Part shown: in pieces, positions 7,334 through 16,989 of the stretch
Layout of the letters: the number at the start of each line of letters is the position of its first letter
Position numbering within the stretch: the first letter of the stretch is position 1
IMG/VR virus record: IMGVR_UViG_3300022689_000147
Location: 1-35,876 of that record
Strand: one strand, 5' to 3'
DNA: 35,876 nucleotides
DNA from: a virus
Notes under the pieces: generated by a model
Seen by the model: only the letters and a program-made list of their open reading frames with translations
Told to the model about the DNA's origin: nothing
The model's database searches: none
Made by a program: the position numbers and the translations under genes

Positions 7334-10333
7334 TTAATTATTTATTTTTGTCTTATTTATTTTCTGGTAGGTATTTATAGCTATTGAAACTTTTGATATA
7401 AAATGTAAAACTTTTTTTAAGTCAGTATAATACAAACTATAAATATTCTTAATGTTATTATAATGTTTTAAATATATAGCAGATTTTGTATTACTATTAC
7501 CTAATTTAACATCAGAAGCTGTTTTCAATGCTGATTCATTACCAGGAAAAGCTTGTTGAGCTAAAAAGTCTTTATTGTATTTATCACAATATAAATATAT
7601 ATCATGGAAAAAACTATCTTTTTTAACCATTTTTTTATCAAATATATAACTAACAAAAGCATAGTATGCTTGTTTTTCCTCATTTGATTGATATACATTA
7701 TCATGTCTATAATAAGTTAAATAAATTAACATAATTAATTCTATATCAGAATTAATTCTTTTGTTTATATTTTCATGATAATCTTTAACTCTATCCCCAA
7801 TACTTTTTATACGCTTACTTACTTTATTTTTAATAGATTTAACTTCATATAATTGATTAATCATATCTTTAAACTTATCATCTAATTTTAAGTAAGTATC
7901 TTTATTTTTATAAATAGAATTAAAATCCTTATTAATTTGATCTTCAAATTCATTTTTTAAAACTAATTTACCACTTGTGAATAAACTATGTATTACTATA
8001 ATGCTTAATTCATTATTAAGTGAAGTACGTGTTTTAGATAGTTCATTGATATAATTATCTTTATTTATTTTAATATCAGTATATCTATTAATAGCAATAT
8101 ATGCATCTACAAAGAAGTCCTCATTTTTCTTTAAAAAGTCTTCTAATGTAGTTAAATGAGAATATTCTTTTTTTGTAGTAATCATTTTTAAATTAGTTTG
8201 TGAGATTTTACATAATTCTATAGATGGAATATCGAAATATTTATAATACGTATACAATAAAGCTTTTACATAGTCAAAATTATCTAAGATTTTTTTATCT
8301 AAGATATTTTCATTATAAAAAATATATAGAGTTTTATTTTCTCCTTTTTTATAAGGATGAATTTCATCTAGTTTTACATTTGATCTTGTAGTTTTAAAAT
8401 GATTATCAGGCGTATTTAAAATATAATCAAGATTTGTAAATGAACTAGATATAGATAATTTTACTGCACTTATTTCATTTTTAGGTCTGGTATTTTTTAC
8501 AAGAGTTATACTATTTTTAGACTTCCAATCATTATACCATTTAGTAGTTGCTTTATTTTTCTCAATATCATCAATATCAATAAAAAATGCTTTCATCATA
8601 GTTTGTTCAAATTTAATATAAGCATCTATTAAATTTTTATAAACAGTATTTTTATTGTATTCGTCTGCTACTATTTTTAATTTTTTATCATCATCCATAC
8701 TATTGGAAGGAATAAAATTAATATTAGCAATAAGACTCGTATTTATAGAACGGTTTAAAACTCTATGATAATCTAATAAAGATGGATTATTTAAAAATAT
8801 AATTCCTCGGTTATGATATTTGTCTGTAATATAAGTGCGAACTTTCTTATTCAATTTAAAATCAGAATTTTTTGTATAAAAATACACTGATTGCATATTT
8901 GGAATATCCACCGCATTATGATTAAAATTTAATGTAGTAGGAAGATATGTATGTTTATTCTTAGGTGTTTTTCTCCAAGTAGAATTATAATTACCTAAAT
9001 TCAAATAATGAGGTTTTAATGATTTTCTATCAATAAAATTATTAAACAAAGAATTTAAGTTACCATCAGAAATTTTTAAATTTTTATTAATAAATGAATA
9101 ATTAGGAATATTTATATTTATAATTTCATCCCCAAAAGCATTTATATTATATTTATTTTTACATGTTTTATAATTAGATGTAAATATTCTATCTAAACGA
9201 AATATATCATTAATACTTATTTTATGATCTTTATTTTTATCAAATATCAAATATTTAAAAATATTATTATTATTTCGAAATAATTTTAAACCATACAAAT
9301 ATAAATCTTTATCAGTTTTAATTCCTGAAGTTTCCTTATTGATTTGTTTAGCAATAAGATGAATTATTTCTACGCAAGCTTCTTCAAATCTTTTTTCAAT
9401 TATAGCTATTGTATTTTGATTATACCTAATATCTTCCCTACTATAATTAACTGGTATTTCACCAATATCTATTTTCAAAGCTATGGGCAAGTCCATAAAA
9501 CCTTTATATTTAGATTCCTTTAAACATAAATTATAATCTATTGGATAATATACTTTACCTATACACAAACAAACTCTAGATTGAGATATGTTATTAAATA
9601 ATGCATTTGATTTAACATTAGAAGGTCTAAATTTAAAATGTTTTCCTTCGTATATATTAAATTCATTTATATCATTTACTAAATCAATAAAATTACTATT
9701 TAATGTAGGTTTTAATGAATTACCTATTTTTAAATATACATTATCAAAATATCTAAGTTGGGTATAAATTGCTTTTAAAAAATCATTAATATCTCCTAAT
9801 TTTTTAATATAGATTTTAATTATAGTGCCATTTCTTTTGTCTATGGGCATTTCATTAATCTTATCTAATACAGGCCCAACTTCACCTTTACGTAATATAT
9901 AGTTATATTTAATACCATCTGCAATAGTTTCAATATAAAATACATCTACATAAGAAAATGGTGATTTACTACCTAACCCAAAAGCACCAATAAATTCATT
10001 ACTATCTTCTTTATCACTAGACAAATAATTCATATATATGTCTCTCATAGTTTTTGGAGATAGTCCAGTACCCACATCTACAAATTCTATATAATAGCCA
10101 GATTCATCTTTATCCATATTAATTATTACGGCATCGTTTACACCAGCTTTTTTATGGGAATCAAAACAGTTAGATGTTATTTCTCTTACGATAGAACTTA
10201 TACTATCTTTATATATGTTTGAAAAAAACTCCCACATTTTACCAAACTTACTTACATCAATATTAGCTTCTATGCTATCAAAATCATAATTATCTGATGT
10301 TTGTACTTTATTTTTTTGAATTTCTAATTTCAT
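7334..10333 (-). CDS. rIIA: rIIA-like GHKL ATPase
   Basis: 999 aa. The N-terminal GHKL/HATPase domain is clear: E51-x3-N55-x2-D58 in the N box (REITSNCFDSH), DVGTG at 86-90, and GAFGLGSKSPF at about 116-126 as the glycine lid. YSREDIRYN at about 300 is typical of rIIA-like proteins after the ATPase. The remaining 650 residues are low-complexity in composition (Asn, Ile, Lys, Tyr rich) and mostly helical near the C-terminus. It should bind ATP and act with rIIB. T4 rIIA is about 725 aa, so this one carries an extra C-terminal part. Strong A/T codon bias. Confidence 0.85.
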   Translation of the reverse strand: MKLEIQKNKVQTSDNYDFDSIEANIDVSKFGKMWEFFSNIYKDSISSIVREITSNCFDSHKKAGVNDAVIINMDKDESGYYIEFVDVGTGLSPKTMRDIYMNYLSSDKEDSNEFIGAFGLGSKSPFSYVDVFYIETIADGIKYNYILRKGEVGPVLDKINEMPIDKRNGTIIKIYIKKLGDINDFLKAIYTQLRYFDNVYLKIGNSLKPTLNSNFIDLVNDINEFNIYEGKHFKFRPSNVKSNALFNNISQSRVCLCIGKVYYPIDYNLCLKESKYKGFMDLPIALKIDIGEIPVNYSREDIRYNQNTIAIIEKRFEEACVEIIHLIAKQINKETSGIKTDKDLYLYGLKLFRNNNNIFKYLIFDKNKDHKISINDIFRLDRIFTSNYKTCKNKYNINAFGDEIININIPNYSFINKNLKISDGNLNSLFNNFIDRKSLKPHYLNLGNYNSTWRKTPKNKHTYLPTTLNFNHNAVDIPNMQSVYFYTKNSDFKLNKKVRTYITDKYHNRGIIFLNNPSLLDYHRVLNRSINTSLIANINFIPSNSMDDDKKLKIVADEYNKNTVYKNLIDAYIKFEQTMMKAFFIDIDDIEKNKATTKWYNDWKSKNSITLVKNTRPKNEISAVKLSISSSFTNLDYILNTPDNHFKTTRSNVKLDEIHPYKKGENKTLYIFYNENILDKKILDNFDYVKALLYTYYKYFDIPSIELCKISQTNLKMITTKKEYSHLTTLEDFLKKNEDFFVDAYIAINRYTDIKINKDNYINELSKTRTSLNNELSIIVIHSLFTSGKLVLKNEFEDQINKDFNSIYKNKDTYLKLDDKFKDMINQLYEVKSIKNKVSKRIKSIGDRVKDYHENINKRINSDIELIMLIYLTYYRHDNVYQSNEEKQAYYAFVSYIFDKKMVKKDSFFHDIYLYCDKYNKDFLAQQAFPGNESALKTASDVKLGNSNTKSAIYLKHYNNIKNIYSLYYTDLKKVLHFISKVSIAINTYQKINKTKINN

Positions 10334-10351
10334 TATTATTATTAATTTACA

Positions 10352-10639
10352 TTACACAAGTTCTTGACATATATATGTTATAGAATTATCTATTTTTTTC
10401 ATAATACTATATCTATCACCTAATGATTCATCATATCCAGAATCTACTAATCTATTTAAAAGTTGATTTTGTACAGAATGAACCGCTGATTCTATATATG
10501 CTCGTAGAGTATTAAAATCTCTTCTGTTTAAAAGAGCATTAATATATAATTGTTCTTTTTCACCAAGCATCTTAGATAATTTGGTGATTTTATTCATATG
10601 ATCAATTATATATACTTCATTTTCACTTACACTTTTCAT
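10352..10639 (-). CDS. Hypothetical helical protein, 95 aa
   Basis: Starts MKSVSENEVYIIDHMNKITK and looks almost fully helical, with a possible short coiled coil at about 13-40. No family recognised. The start overlaps the end of the resolvase-like gene by 17 nt, and rIIA follows 18 nt after its stop, so it belongs to this operon. Confidence 0.7.
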   Translation of the reverse strand: MKSVSENEVYIIDHMNKITKLSKMLGEKEQLYINALLNRRDFNTLRAYIESAVHSVQNQLLNRLVDSGYDESLGDRYSIMKKIDNSITYICQELV

Positions 10640-10997
10640 TTAATTTCTTTAAAAGGTTGAAAAATTCCTCCTCCTCAAGTATAACTAAGCTTTGATATTT
10701 TTTTCTACCTCTCTTGTGAAAAATTATCTTAGGTAGATTTATTTGAGGATCAGTTGGAGGATAGTTCTTTTTAAGAGCATTATCCATTGACTCAAATATG
10801 TCGTGATAATTTAAATTTCTTATCACAGCTTTAGCTTGTACATTATAGGGTATAAATGCCAAGTCTACTTTACTGTCGTCTAACAAGCGAGAAGCCTGTC
10901 TAGAGGTTTTACAGAAAGTAAACCCAGCAATTTCCCTAAATTTTTTAGCCAAATATCTTTCAAAGTTATGACCTTTTCTTCTATTTGCACTACTCAT
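10623..10997 (-). CDS. Holliday-junction-resolvase-like PD-(D/E)xK nuclease
   Basis: 124 aa from ATG 10997 (MSSANRRKGHNFERYLAKKF). RRKGxxFER with E13, then SKVDLAF with D45, then VQAK (54-56) follow the archaeal Hjc-type resolvase layout found in several phages, with QAK in place of ExK. It should cut branched DNA during recombination-dependent replication. The ATG overlaps the UDG stop (TAATG). An upstream in-frame TTG would add two residues and is less likely. Divergent small PD-(D/E)xK proteins are hard to assign, so a VRR-NUC type nuclease is possible. Confidence 0.7.
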   Translation of the reverse strand: MSSANRRKGHNFERYLAKKFREIAGFTFCKTSRQASRLLDDSKVDLAFIPYNVQAKAVIRNLNYHDIFESMDNALKKNYPPTDPQINLPKIIFHKRGRKKYQSLVILEEEEFFNLLKKLNEKCK

Positions 10998-11668
10998 TAC
11001 CAATTTATTTTTTGTATACCATGACCTTCTAAAAACTCATTAGCTTTTATAAAACAATTATTATGGTTCCAATTAGGTCTTCCAGAATACTTACCCGCAA
11101 CAGGATGTTCACTGTATATCACCTTATGAGGGTGAAGTATAAGAGGCTTGTATTTATTGGCTTGAGCTCCCCACAATAAAAATACTACAGGCTTTGATTT
11201 TAATACTATAACTTTAATTACTTCTAATGTAAATTTTTCCCAATATAGTTTATGTGAATTGGGCTTACCTTTTTCAACGGTAAGAGCTGTATTAAGTAAC
11301 ATTACACCTTGTTCTGGTAAATATGATAGATTTCCATCTAGCAACTTAGTATTAAAATGTGTTGGATACATTTCATTATAAGCATTCATAATATTACGCA
11401 TTGAAGGTGTTATCAATTTCTTGCAATCAAATGCAAGTCCTGTAGCATTCCCATCATGATATGGATCCTGACCTAAAATAACCACTTTAACATCTTTAAA
11501 TGAAGTTTCTTTAAAAACTCTAAATATGTTATTAGGATCAGGATAGCATTCTTGAGTAATATATTGCTTTGCCGCCATATACATTTCATCAAAAATATCA
11601 TCTGTTATTCTCAGAGATAATGGCTTATACCAATCTCCTAACTTATCTTTAAGTTTTTCAAATTTCAT
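10997..11668 (-). CDS. ung: Uracil-DNA glycosylase, family 1
   Basis: 223 aa from ATG 11668 (MKFEKLKDKLGDWYKPLSL); an earlier ATG at 11692 overlaps the HhH gene by 14 nt and adds eight residues. The catalytic water-activating loop GQDPYHDG (about residues 66-73 from this start), the LLNTALTVEKGKPNSH segment, LLWG and the C-terminal SEHPVAGKYSGRPNWNH loop give the complete family 1 set. It excises uracil from DNA. It lies next to a second glycosylase and shares the genome with a dUTPase, so the phage polices uracil at two steps. No inhibitor-like features. Confidence 0.93.
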   Translation of the reverse strand: MKFEKLKDKLGDWYKPLSLRITDDIFDEMYMAAKQYITQECYPDPNNIFRVFKETSFKDVKVVILGQDPYHDGNATGLAFDCKKLITPSMRNIMNAYNEMYPTHFNTKLLDGNLSYLPEQGVMLLNTALTVEKGKPNSHKLYWEKFTLEVIKVIVLKSKPVVFLLWGAQANKYKPLILHPHKVIYSEHPVAGKYSGRPNWNHNNCFIKANEFLEGHGIQKINW

Positions 11669-11678
11669 ATTAATTTTG

Positions 11679-12353
11679 TTATTCAAATACATGAGACCAG
11701 TATCTGCAATCAGGTTGATTTTGTAATCTATCCCAAAAGAGTTGTCTGACCATAAATGGAGGAATATCTACTTGTTTACAATTTTCCAACCAGTTATTTT
11801 CCATTTTTTCATATATTTTTTGTCCTAATTTTGTTTTATAATTTAAGTTCTCAAGGTTATATAATCTTAAATGATGTATATCACCACATAGAACTTGAGC
11901 TTCTAATGGTTTGATCATTTCTAAAGCAAACGATACTTTAGCATGACCTAAACCAGGTATGGTATTTACTATTCTATTTCTAGCAATAGCATGATTAAAA
12001 GTATTTATTTTAAAATCTTCTGGATTATTCCAGAACATGTTTGAAAATTGCATAATATAGTTAGTTCTATTATTATACAATCCTACACCAGATTCTATTA
12101 ATCTGTTTCTAAGGATTAATGGATTATGAATCCATTCTTTAAAATCTTTAATATACTGATATCCTTTAACATTAGACTCCCATGATGTATGTACAGAACA
12201 AAAAGCAAAAAGATATCTTCTAAATATCTCTTGGTTCGTGTATGGAGTAATTGTTGACCAGTATTTTTTATATTTTTCTATATCTGCTTTATCCTTATTT
12301 GTTAAATTGTTAAAGAAATGATATGCCTTCTTTTCACTATATCCACTCTTCAT
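11679..12353 (-). CDS. HhH-GPD type DNA glycosylase / endonuclease III-like
   Basis: 224 aa. The helix-hairpin-helix is seen in NTIPGLGHAKVSFALEMI (about 130-147), and the catalytic Asp is most likely in VLCGDIHHLRLYNL (about 154-167), the order used by the EndoIII/OGG family. No iron-sulphur Cys cluster is evident. It should remove an oxidised or otherwise altered base; the exact substrate is unknown. It overlaps the primase gene by 17 nt and precedes ung, making a base-excision pair. The catalytic Lys of bifunctional enzymes is not obvious, so monofunctional glycosylase activity is more likely. Confidence 0.65.
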   Translation of the reverse strand: MKSGYSEKKAYHFFNNLTNKDKADIEKYKKYWSTITPYTNQEIFRRYLFAFCSVHTSWESNVKGYQYIKDFKEWIHNPLILRNRLIESGVGLYNNRTNYIMQFSNMFWNNPEDFKINTFNHAIARNRIVNTIPGLGHAKVSFALEMIKPLEAQVLCGDIHHLRLYNLENLNYKTKLGQKIYEKMENNWLENCKQVDIPPFMVRQLFWDRLQNQPDCRYWSHVFE

Positions 12354-13380
12354 CTATCTTTTCTTTCAGTTTTGTTTTTATTAATTCTTTAAGTTCATCT
12401 AAAGAATAATCATTTACATAATCTGAAGGATCTTTGGCATTACATTGTTTTGGATTATTGATATACAATAAATCTTTAAAAGTATTTGTTATTGTTGTTG
12501 AGTGCTTTACACCCGCTTCATCATTATCGTAATAAATTACAATATATAAAAATCTCTCTTTAAGTTCAGCGTACATCCGCTGAGTAAAAATACCATTTTC
12601 TGAATGAGGCGCTATTGCACTATATCCACATTCGTATAAAACCATAACATCTTTCAGAGATGAGGTTATAAAAAGTATGTCATCTGTATTAGGTAATTGA
12701 TTATATCCTTGCCAGGGAATTGTTGGGTTTACATTAGTATACCATTTAAAAGTTGAATTAGTCTTGTTAGGTTGATAAATTTTATATATACCATCTTTAA
12801 AATAATATGCATAACACAAACTATCACCATATATAATTTGACTGTCAATTTGAAAAAAAGTAATAGGGCTAACTTTAAAATAATTCAATGTTGAAGAAGA
12901 TATATTATATTTATCTTTCCAATATTCTTTATCTTTAATCATCCAGTTTCTCTCACGTATTTTAATTGTGGGAGGCTTTCTTGTTTTAAATTTAGCTTTA
13001 GCGTTAACTCTACCGTAAAATGGTTTAGAACAATTTCTAATATTATCTGGTATGGATTCTGAATTATATCCCAAATTGAAATCCTCATTAATTATACTTA
13101 ATGCCTGTTGATATGAACATCTATATTTCATTTTTACAAACTGTATAGAATTTCCTGAACCCAACATGAAATCATTAAACATTAATTTTCCCGTATATCT
13201 ACTCACATAAATACCAAATGATGGATGATCATCTATCCTAAATGGTGAAGACGTAATTTTACCAATAGTATACGGCCCATAATAATGATTAAAAATGTCA
13301 TGATCAGATATATGCTTATATATGTTTTTTATACTTATCCCTTCTCCCTCGTACTTTTTAAAATTTAATTCAAATTCCAT
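12337..13380 (-). CDS. DnaG-like TOPRIM primase
   Basis: 347 aa. The N-terminal part, SSPFRIDDHPSFGIYVSRYTG then FNDFMLGSGNSIQFV, matches the CHC2 zinc-domain fold of DnaG but lacks the metal Cys/His set. The middle has the TOPRIM region: ILFITSSLKDVMVL about 230-243, IAPHSENGIF, and IVIYYDNDEAG about 282-292, ending with KDPSDYV. The usual first TOPRIM Glu is replaced by Ser (TSSLKD). It should make RNA primers for PolB; the missing Glu raises doubt about full activity. It starts just after a terminator hairpin at 13384-13415. Confidence 0.75.
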   Translation of the reverse strand: MEFELNFKKYEGEGISIKNIYKHISDHDIFNHYYGPYTIGKITSSPFRIDDHPSFGIYVSRYTGKLMFNDFMLGSGNSIQFVKMKYRCSYQQALSIINEDFNLGYNSESIPDNIRNCSKPFYGRVNAKAKFKTRKPPTIKIRERNWMIKDKEYWKDKYNISSSTLNYFKVSPITFFQIDSQIIYGDSLCYAYYFKDGIYKIYQPNKTNSTFKWYTNVNPTIPWQGYNQLPNTDDILFITSSLKDVMVLYECGYSAIAPHSENGIFTQRMYAELKERFLYIVIYYDNDEAGVKHSTTITNTFKDLLYINNPKQCNAKDPSDYVNDYSLDELKELIKTKLKEKIDEEWI

Positions 13381-13383
13381 ATA

Positions 13384-13415
13384 ATAAAAAAAGAGAGCCC
13401 ATTACAGGCTCTCTT
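13384..13415 (-). terminator. Rho-independent terminator after SSB-like gene
   Basis: AAGAGAGCC (13391-13399) and GGCTCTCTT (13407-13415) make a 9-bp stem with a 7-nt loop. On the minus strand a run of T follows. The T-run ends 4-5 nt before the primase ATG, so the primase either has its own promoter inside this short gap or relies on read-through. Confidence 0.85.
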
Positions 13416-13442
13416 AATTTTAATTTAAATACAACAATTTAT

Positions 13443-14030
13443 TTAAAATGCAGGCGTATTACCATTTTGAGTTGGTCTTTCATCAGCCATTGGAGATGGT
13501 GATGATGATGTAGCTAACATCTTAAAATCATATTTATTGTTTTTATCGTAAGTCAATTGAGTATCTTCATCAGCTACTACAGGAACTGCTGCTCCCTCTT
13601 CAATTGCTTCTGCAAATGGAAGATATCCAATAGTAGCTTTCTCTTTAACTTCACCATTATATTCGTATTGTTCACCACAGAACTTCATTCTAACAGATCT
13701 ACCTCTTAATAGATCATTGAAGTCTTCAATAGATTTTATACTATTAACTTCTTGCTCTGTAGCTACTCTTTTAGCTAAATGCTTAAGTCTTTTCATTGAT
13801 CCTTCAAGAGCTCTTTCACTAGTATAAAGTCTAAAAGCTTTAGAATTATCAGGCCCACCAGCTTTAGCATATAATTCAAGCTCAATATATGGAGCTCCAC
13901 CATTTTCAGGCTTTTCTACATGCGATACTTTTTTAATAACGACATTATTATAGATACCTGGATAGATATATTGTCTTTCTCCAGTTGATACATTGTCGTC
14001 TACGTTTTCAAAATTAAATAATTCTGACAT
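13443..14030 (-). CDS. ssDNA-binding-like protein
   Basis: 195 aa. A beta-rich core, YPGIYNNVVIKKVSHV then YIELELYAK and VRMKFCGEQYEYNG, is followed by an acidic and low-complexity C-terminal tail ending GNTPAF. The overall plan (OB-like core, disordered tail, terminal Phe) fits a phage SSB, although the sequence is not that of bacterial SSB, and the tail lacks the classical acidic DDDIPF end. The gene sits directly before the RecA-like ATPase, a pairing common in crAss-like and other phages. Role inferred mainly from context. Confidence 0.6.
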   Translation of the reverse strand: MSELFNFENVDDNVSTGERQYIYPGIYNNVVIKKVSHVEKPENGGAPYIELELYAKAGGPDNSKAFRLYTSERALEGSMKRLKHLAKRVATEQEVNSIKSIEDFNDLLRGRSVRMKFCGEQYEYNGEVKEKATIGYLPFAEAIEEGAAVPVVADEDTQLTYDKNNKYDFKMLATSSSPSPMADERPTQNGNTPAF

Positions 14031-14091
14031 AATTTTTCTTCTTTAGTTTTAAAATATTTTAAATAATTAAGTGTTGCAATATACAACAAAA

Positions 14092-14847
14092 TTAAGACTT
14101 TTTCAAGTCAGGGAAAATATTTTCCCAAAAAGTTTTCACCTCATAAGTATCTTTATCTGATTCAGATAACAATACTTCTTTACCTGATAGATGAGGCATT
14201 CTATTACCTGTGGCAATATCTCCATCAGATTTAAAGCTAACCATTAACTTATTTCGTTTTCTATATACATAACCTATGGCATCTACATTTTGACATACTA
14301 ATGCTGACAATTTACCAGTAAGATCAATTTCTTTTGCAGAAATTTCCATATCATCTTTACTTGTATATTTATCTTTAGTATGACCAATTAGAATTAAAGT
14401 ATCACACAATGGAACAAAGCTATTTAAAACTTTTTTATATGCATCTCTGACATATTTATAACCTGCACCCATTGGTAAAGCTTTAAGCTCTACAATGTCA
14501 CCATTGAATTTAGACCCCATTGCAGTACGTTTGTACAAGCCAATGGCTATAGAATCACACAACTCTTCAAGTTTGGTTGCTGTGTCAAGAGCAATAAATC
14601 TATATTTATTTTTACCGTTCTTTTCTTTGTATTCAGTAAGTGCTTCAACTAGTTCACGTAATTCGACTACGTTTTCAACATTTACTTTTACTGCATCAAT
14701 AAGATCAGTACCTTTCTCAAAATCTACAATTAAACAATCTGGTAATTGGGCAATTGTTGTAGTTTTACCTGTTTTAGGTAATGCATATAGCAAAACTTTA
14801 TTAGGTGTAGTTCTGGTTGCTTTTACTATTTTATCTGGTAATTCCAT
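14092..14847 (-). CDS. RecA-like ATPase (Sak4-type single-strand annealing/recombination ATPase)
   Basis: 251 aa. Walker A is ALPKTGKTT (22-30), the Walker B strand is YRFIALDTAT (about 101-110), and LILIGHTKDKYTS (about 150-162) is the conserved segment of phage RecA-core proteins of the Sak4 type. It is likely an ATP-driven recombinase acting with the SSB-like neighbour. It lies between the SSB-like gene and a hypothetical gene in the replication operon. A P-loop of the form AxxKTGKT is normal for this family. Confidence 0.8.
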   Translation of the reverse strand: MELPDKIVKATRTTPNKVLLYALPKTGKTTTIAQLPDCLIVDFEKGTDLIDAVKVNVENVVELRELVEALTEYKEKNGKNKYRFIALDTATKLEELCDSIAIGLYKRTAMGSKFNGDIVELKALPMGAGYKYVRDAYKKVLNSFVPLCDTLILIGHTKDKYTSKDDMEISAKEIDLTGKLSALVCQNVDAIGYVYRKRNKLMVSFKSDGDIATGNRMPHLSGKEVLLSESDKDTYEVKTFWENIFPDLKKS

Positions 14848-14857
14848 ATTTTATTAT

Positions 14858-15340
14858 TTATATATTAACTTCATCTTTAATCCATTTTACTACATCTTTA
14901 ATACGATCATAATAAGAATTAGCGTATTCATTGCTTTCATCTTCTAGATCCTCATAAATTTCAGATTCTCTAGGAGTAATATATAATTCCACAGGAGTCA
15001 TAATACTCACAAAAGTTCTATCTTCAGGAAGAAATATTTTATTATCAAAAGTTGCAGAGTCATTAGCTACAGTTATAGTACTTAAATTATTAATAATAAA
15101 ATCTGATACTTTTTTATTATTACAATCTCCCACCATAGTTCCATAAACACATTCAGATGAAGATTCCCCATTTATTTCTGAGTTGAAAACCTTATCAATT
15201 TCCTCTGAAGTAAAATGTTGTGGAATTAATTTACATTCTTCTTGAACTAATTTTACAAAATCTTCCTCGTAAATATTTACTTCATCCTGCTGTAATATTT
15301 CCATATAGTCAGGAATAGTATAATAAGAATACTTACTCAT
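14858..15340 (-). CDS. Hypothetical acidic protein, 160 aa
   Basis: ATG at 15340 chosen (MSKYSYYTIPDYMEILQQ), after an A-rich leader; an in-frame ATG at 15394 would overlap the dUTPase by 32 nt with a lysine-rich extension and looks less natural. The protein is acidic (EDLEDESNEYANS near the C-terminus) and has no motif that I know. It sits between dut and the RecA-like ATPase, so a replication role is possible only by neighbourhood. Confidence 0.65.
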   Translation of the reverse strand: MSKYSYYTIPDYMEILQQDEVNIYEEDFVKLVQEECKLIPQHFTSEEIDKVFNSEINGESSSECVYGTMVGDCNNKKVSDFIINNLSTITVANDSATFDNKIFLPEDRTFVSIMTPVELYITPRESEIYEDLEDESNEYANSYYDRIKDVVKWIKDEVNI

Positions 15341-15362
15341 TTTTTTATATTTTTTTATTTTA

Positions 15363-15803
15363 TTATTTACCTGTAGATCCAAATCCACCTTCACCTCTAT
15401 CTGATGGATTTAATTTATCTACTATTTCAAATTTAACATTTTCTACTCTTTCAAAATAGCATTGTGCTACTCTATCGCCTACTTTATATGGAAATTCTCT
15501 TTCAAGTAGGTTAAAAAGTCTAGGAGTTGCTTCGAATTTCAACTTCCATTCTCCTCTATAATTAGAATCTATCTGAGCTGGACTATTAGCCATAAACCAA
15601 GATTTGTGTGTTAAACTACTTCTTGGTACAACAATAGCTTTAAAGCCTCTTGGTATTTCAGTACCAAATCCTAATTCCACAGTAACTTTATTGTTACTCA
15701 CTCTTTCTACATTATTAATAAATAAATCAAAACAAGCATCATCTTTATGTGCTTTTTTTGGTAATTTACTATCAACATAAAATAACTCTGTTCTTACAAT
15801 CAT
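15363..15803 (-). CDS. dut: dUTP diphosphatase
   Basis: 146 aa, normal length for the trimeric dUTPase. All five motifs are in order: DACFDLF (motif 1, about 22-28), PRSSL (about 60-64), IDSNYRGEW (about 79-87), GDRVAQ (about 109-114) and RGEGGFGSTG (about 136-145). It converts dUTP to dUMP, keeping uracil out of DNA and feeding thymidylate synthesis. It forms a functional pair with the phage uracil-DNA glycosylase. Confidence 0.95.
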   Translation of the reverse strand: MIVRTELFYVDSKLPKKAHKDDACFDLFINNVERVSNNKVTVELGFGTEIPRGFKAIVVPRSSLTHKSWFMANSPAQIDSNYRGEWKLKFEATPRLFNLLEREFPYKVGDRVAQCYFERVENVKFEIVDKLNPSDRGEGGFGSTGK

Positions 15804-15810
15804 TTTTAAA

Positions 15811-16989
15811 TTATGAATTTTGTATTTGTTTATAAATTTCCTCAGTCATATCATATGCTGGAGGAAGTTCTTTAAAAGTATTGGATACACCATTAAAATA
15901 TAACGGGAGTTCAATAAAACCAGCACCAATTCTATTTTTCAATATAATTGCACTCCTAAATTTATCTCCTACTTTATTAATAGAATATCCTTGATATTGA
16001 TTAATATTATGCTTTGCTGGTGAAAATAAACCTATTACTACATGGCAATCTCTAGGAGTTAATTTATTATCTGCTACATTTGCCAATGTAGGTTTAAACT
16101 TCTCCTCTATTTTTGTTCCCATTTTTGTAAATTCAGCTTTTTCACCATCAGCAGCCTGTTGTTGAACATCAACAAAAAAATATTTATAGTGTTTAGTTAT
16201 AATCTTACGACCATAATCAGCACTTAATCTACTCATTGCTTTATGTTGTGTTTCAGCACCTTTTTCTGGTTCTACCAATGAAAAGTGATCCACAATTACT
16301 CCTGTATATTCATCTGGGTTATTAGGTTCATACCTATCATAAAAAATTCTGTCATTTCTAGATTCTCTCATTTGATCAAGTATTTTTGAATATTCTTCTT
16401 TTGTAGAAGCTATTAATTCTTTCCCAGATTGTGTTTTAAAGTAATGTTTACCATTACGCAATGAATAATCTCTGACATATTTATATATACCAGTTGGATT
16501 ACTTATACTATCAATTACTTCTAAATGATCATCTAAATCATTAAAATAATCTCTACATTCTTCAACTTTATTAATAATATCATCATCTATGCTTTTTTCA
16601 AACATAGACTGTAATTCTAATACAGATTTTCTAATTCCATATTTTTCAAAAAGTCTATTGGCAATCATAGTCATCATAAATTCTTCCTTACTTTCTTCTA
16701 ATCCAAAGTAAAGTATCTTGTATGATAAACCTGATTCAGGATGATTTTTAATCCATTCAATAGGTTTGTAAACAAATGTATGTTTACTAAACTGAGTTTT
16801 ACCTATACCAGTACCAGCAGTAATCATCCAATTCGTACCTCTAATTATACCAGGTAATACTGTACGTAATCTGGGAAACCATTCAAATGGTATACAATTA
16901 GGTTTATGATTTTCATCTAAATTCTTTTTATTCTGCTTGATAGTGGATAAGGTATTTTCAAACAATTGGTTTTTCTTTTCCACACTCAT
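15811..16989 (-). CDS. Replicative DnaB-like helicase
   Basis: 392 aa with a RecA-fold helicase core: Walker A TAGTGIGKTQF (about 57-67), then LYFGLEESKEEF (about 93-104), a motif of DnaB/Twinkle proteins, Walker B in YTGVIVDHFSLV (about 230) and the sensor-like FFVDVQQQAADG. The N-terminal DnaB domain is absent, as in several phage helicases. It should form a hexamer and unwind the fork for PolB. The ATG overlaps the previous stop in an ATGA junction with the 208-aa gene, which may therefore encode a partner. Confidence 0.85.
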   Translation of the reverse strand: MSVEKKNQLFENTLSTIKQNKKNLDENHKPNCIPFEWFPRLRTVLPGIIRGTNWMITAGTGIGKTQFSKHTFVYKPIEWIKNHPESGLSYKILYFGLEESKEEFMMTMIANRLFEKYGIRKSVLELQSMFEKSIDDDIINKVEECRDYFNDLDDHLEVIDSISNPTGIYKYVRDYSLRNGKHYFKTQSGKELIASTKEEYSKILDQMRESRNDRIFYDRYEPNNPDEYTGVIVDHFSLVEPEKGAETQHKAMSRLSADYGRKIITKHYKYFFVDVQQQAADGEKAEFTKMGTKIEEKFKPTLANVADNKLTPRDCHVVIGLFSPAKHNINQYQGYSINKVGDKFRSAIILKNRIGAGFIELPLYFNGVSNTFKELPPAYDMTEEIYKQIQNS

